Assembly (NCBI GenBank): GCA_900553475.1
Contig: USEF01000098.1
Span: 1 to 6,185, forward strand
Origin: an uncultured Collinsella sp.
GTDB taxonomy: Bacteria > Actinomycetota > Coriobacteriia > Coriobacteriales > Coriobacteriaceae
DNA: 6,185 nucleotides
Reading direction: 5' to 3'
Shown: piece after piece, positions 5,636-6,185 of the stretch
Numbering within the stretch: position 1 is the stretch's first letter
Layout of the letters: every line of letters begins with the position of its first letter
The notes under the pieces: generated by a model
The model's input: the letters and a program-made list of their open reading frames with translations, nothing else
Told to the model about the DNA's origin: nothing
The model's database searches: none
Program-made: the position numbers and the translations under genes

Positions 5636-6073
5636 TTACTTTTCGAGACGCTCCCTCAGCAGCTCCAGCGCGTGAGCGTAGCCCTGCAGGCCCTCTCCGG
5701 TGATGGTGGCGAAGCAGGCCAGGCGGGCGTAGCTCAACTGGCGGAAGTCCTCGCGGGTCTCGACAGCGCTGATGTGTACCTCGACGGCAGGGATAGCGAC
5801 GGCCTTGAGGGCATCGAGGATTGCCACGCTCGTGTGCGTGTAGGCCGCCGGATTGATGACGATGCCGTCGACCTTGCCGTAGGCCTCCTGGATCTTGTCG
5901 ACGATGCTGCCCTCGTGGTTAGACTGGAAGACCTCGACCTCGTCGAAGCCCTGTGCGGCGCCCGCTTCCTGGCAGATCTGCACTAAGCGGTCGTAGTTGT
6001 CGCTGCCATAGATGCCCGGCTCGCGAATGCCAAGCATGTTGAGGTTGGGGCCATTGATGACGAGTGCTTTCAT
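5636..6073 (-). CDS. aroQ: Type II 3-dehydroquinate dehydratase (AroQ)
   Basis: A 145-residue small enzyme of the shikimate pathway that dehydrates 3-dehydroquinate to 3-dehydroshikimate; the family forms dodecamers in the cytoplasm. The N-terminal NGPNLNMLGIREPGIYG (residues 7-23) carries the lid arginine R17 and catalytic Y22. FQSNHEG follows at 49-55, NPAAYTHTS at 74-82 with N74, and EVHIS at 98-102 with catalytic H100. RE-FR (107-111) and GEGLQGY (126-132) complete the family pattern. The residue after HIS, usually asparagine, is alanine (A103). The ATG at 6071-6073 has AAAGGA (complement of 6081-6086) 7 bases upstream. Its - strand neighbour upstream ends 64 bases away across a large hairpin, so cotranscription is uncertain. 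It is not functionally linked to the glycan genes. Confidence 0.96.
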   Translation of the reverse strand: MKALVINGPNLNMLGIREPGIYGSDNYDRLVQICQEAGAAQGFDEVEVFQSNHEGSIVDKIQEAYGKVDGIVINPAAYTHTSVAILDALKAVAIPAVEVHISAVETREDFRQLSYARLACFATITGEGLQGYAHALELLRERLEK

Positions 6074-6094
6074 GGTTGCTTCCTTTGCGATTGG

Positions 6095-6135
6095 AAAACC
6101 ACCACAAAGGTGCCTGTCCCCTTTGTGGTGGTTTT
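6095..6135. repeat. Perfect 16-bp inverted repeat; terminator or dispersed REP-like repeat
   Basis: AAAACCACCACAAAGG at 6095-6110 pairs without error with CCTTTGTGGTGGTTTT at 6120-6135, around a 9-base loop TGCCTGTCC. The A/T ends resemble a bidirectional terminator, and it starts 2 bases past the stop of the truncated - strand gene, which suits a terminator for that gene. The centre, read on the - strand as GGGGACAGGCACC, resembles a motif I recall from multi-copy intergenic repeats in gut and other bacteria. Copy number cannot be judged from one window. Confidence 0.75.
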
Positions 6136-6137
6136 GG

Positions 6138-6185
6138 TTAGAGAGCGGGTGGGAGGGTGTCGAGGAGGGCTTGGGCGGTGTTGGC
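6138..6185 (-). CDS. C-terminal end of an unidentified gene, cut by the window edge
   Basis: The - strand frame reading in from the right edge gives 15 residues, ANTAQALLDTLPPAL, and ends in TAA (complement of 6138-6140). The codons are mostly G/C-ending, as expected for coding sequence here, and the stop is followed at once by a strong hairpin. The tail is helical and leucine-rich but too short to name a family. It would be transcribed in the same direction as aroQ and lie upstream of it. Confidence 0.5.
   Translation of the reverse strand, partial: ANTAQALLDTLPPAL

Overview
The window looks like chromosomal DNA from a GC-rich Gram-positive bacterium, most likely a gut coriobacterium of the Collinsella type. 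That assignment is inference from the protein sequences, from the fused RmlC-RmlD gene and from the base composition; no search was possible. All the genes fit known families. I see no convincing undescribed system, transposase, phage gene or CRISPR array.

Left block (1-2537, + strand): rmlB and a fused rmlC-rmlD gene, 14 bases apart. They convert dTDP-glucose, via the 4-keto-6-deoxy intermediate, to dTDP-L-rhamnose. Both proteins resemble the streptococcal form of these enzymes. The supplier of dTDP-glucose (RmlA) is not in the window. The first 50 bases may hold the tail of an upstream gene that overlaps rmlB. A perfect 12-bp hairpin at 2564-2593 closes the block and faces the end of the next gene.

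Middle block (2644-5400): a membrane-anchored family 2 glycosyltransferase on the - strand, then a shared promoter region of about 160 bases, then on the + strand an ABC-2 type permease and its ATPase. The pair is of the Wzm/Wzt (TagGH, RgpCD) class that exports undecaprenyl-linked polysaccharides. With the rhamnose genes next door, the simplest reading is part of a locus for a rhamnose-containing cell-wall or surface polysaccharide. RmlB and RmlCD would make the donor, cytoplasmic glycosyltransferases outside the window would build the chain, the ABC transporter would export it, and the GT2 enzyme could charge a lipid carrier for side-chain decoration. This middle block uses visibly fewer G/C-ending codons than the rml genes.

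Right block (5401-6185): tRNA-Arg(UCU) with an encoded CCA end and a strong intrinsic terminator; then on the - strand aroQ (type II 3-dehydroquinate dehydratase); then a perfect 16-bp inverted repeat that may be a terminator or a dispersed genomic repeat; then the last 15 codons of another - strand gene cut off by the window edge.

No stretch longer than about 300 bases lacks a gene. The longest non-coding parts are the divergent promoter region (3616-3775) and the convergent gap (2538-2643).
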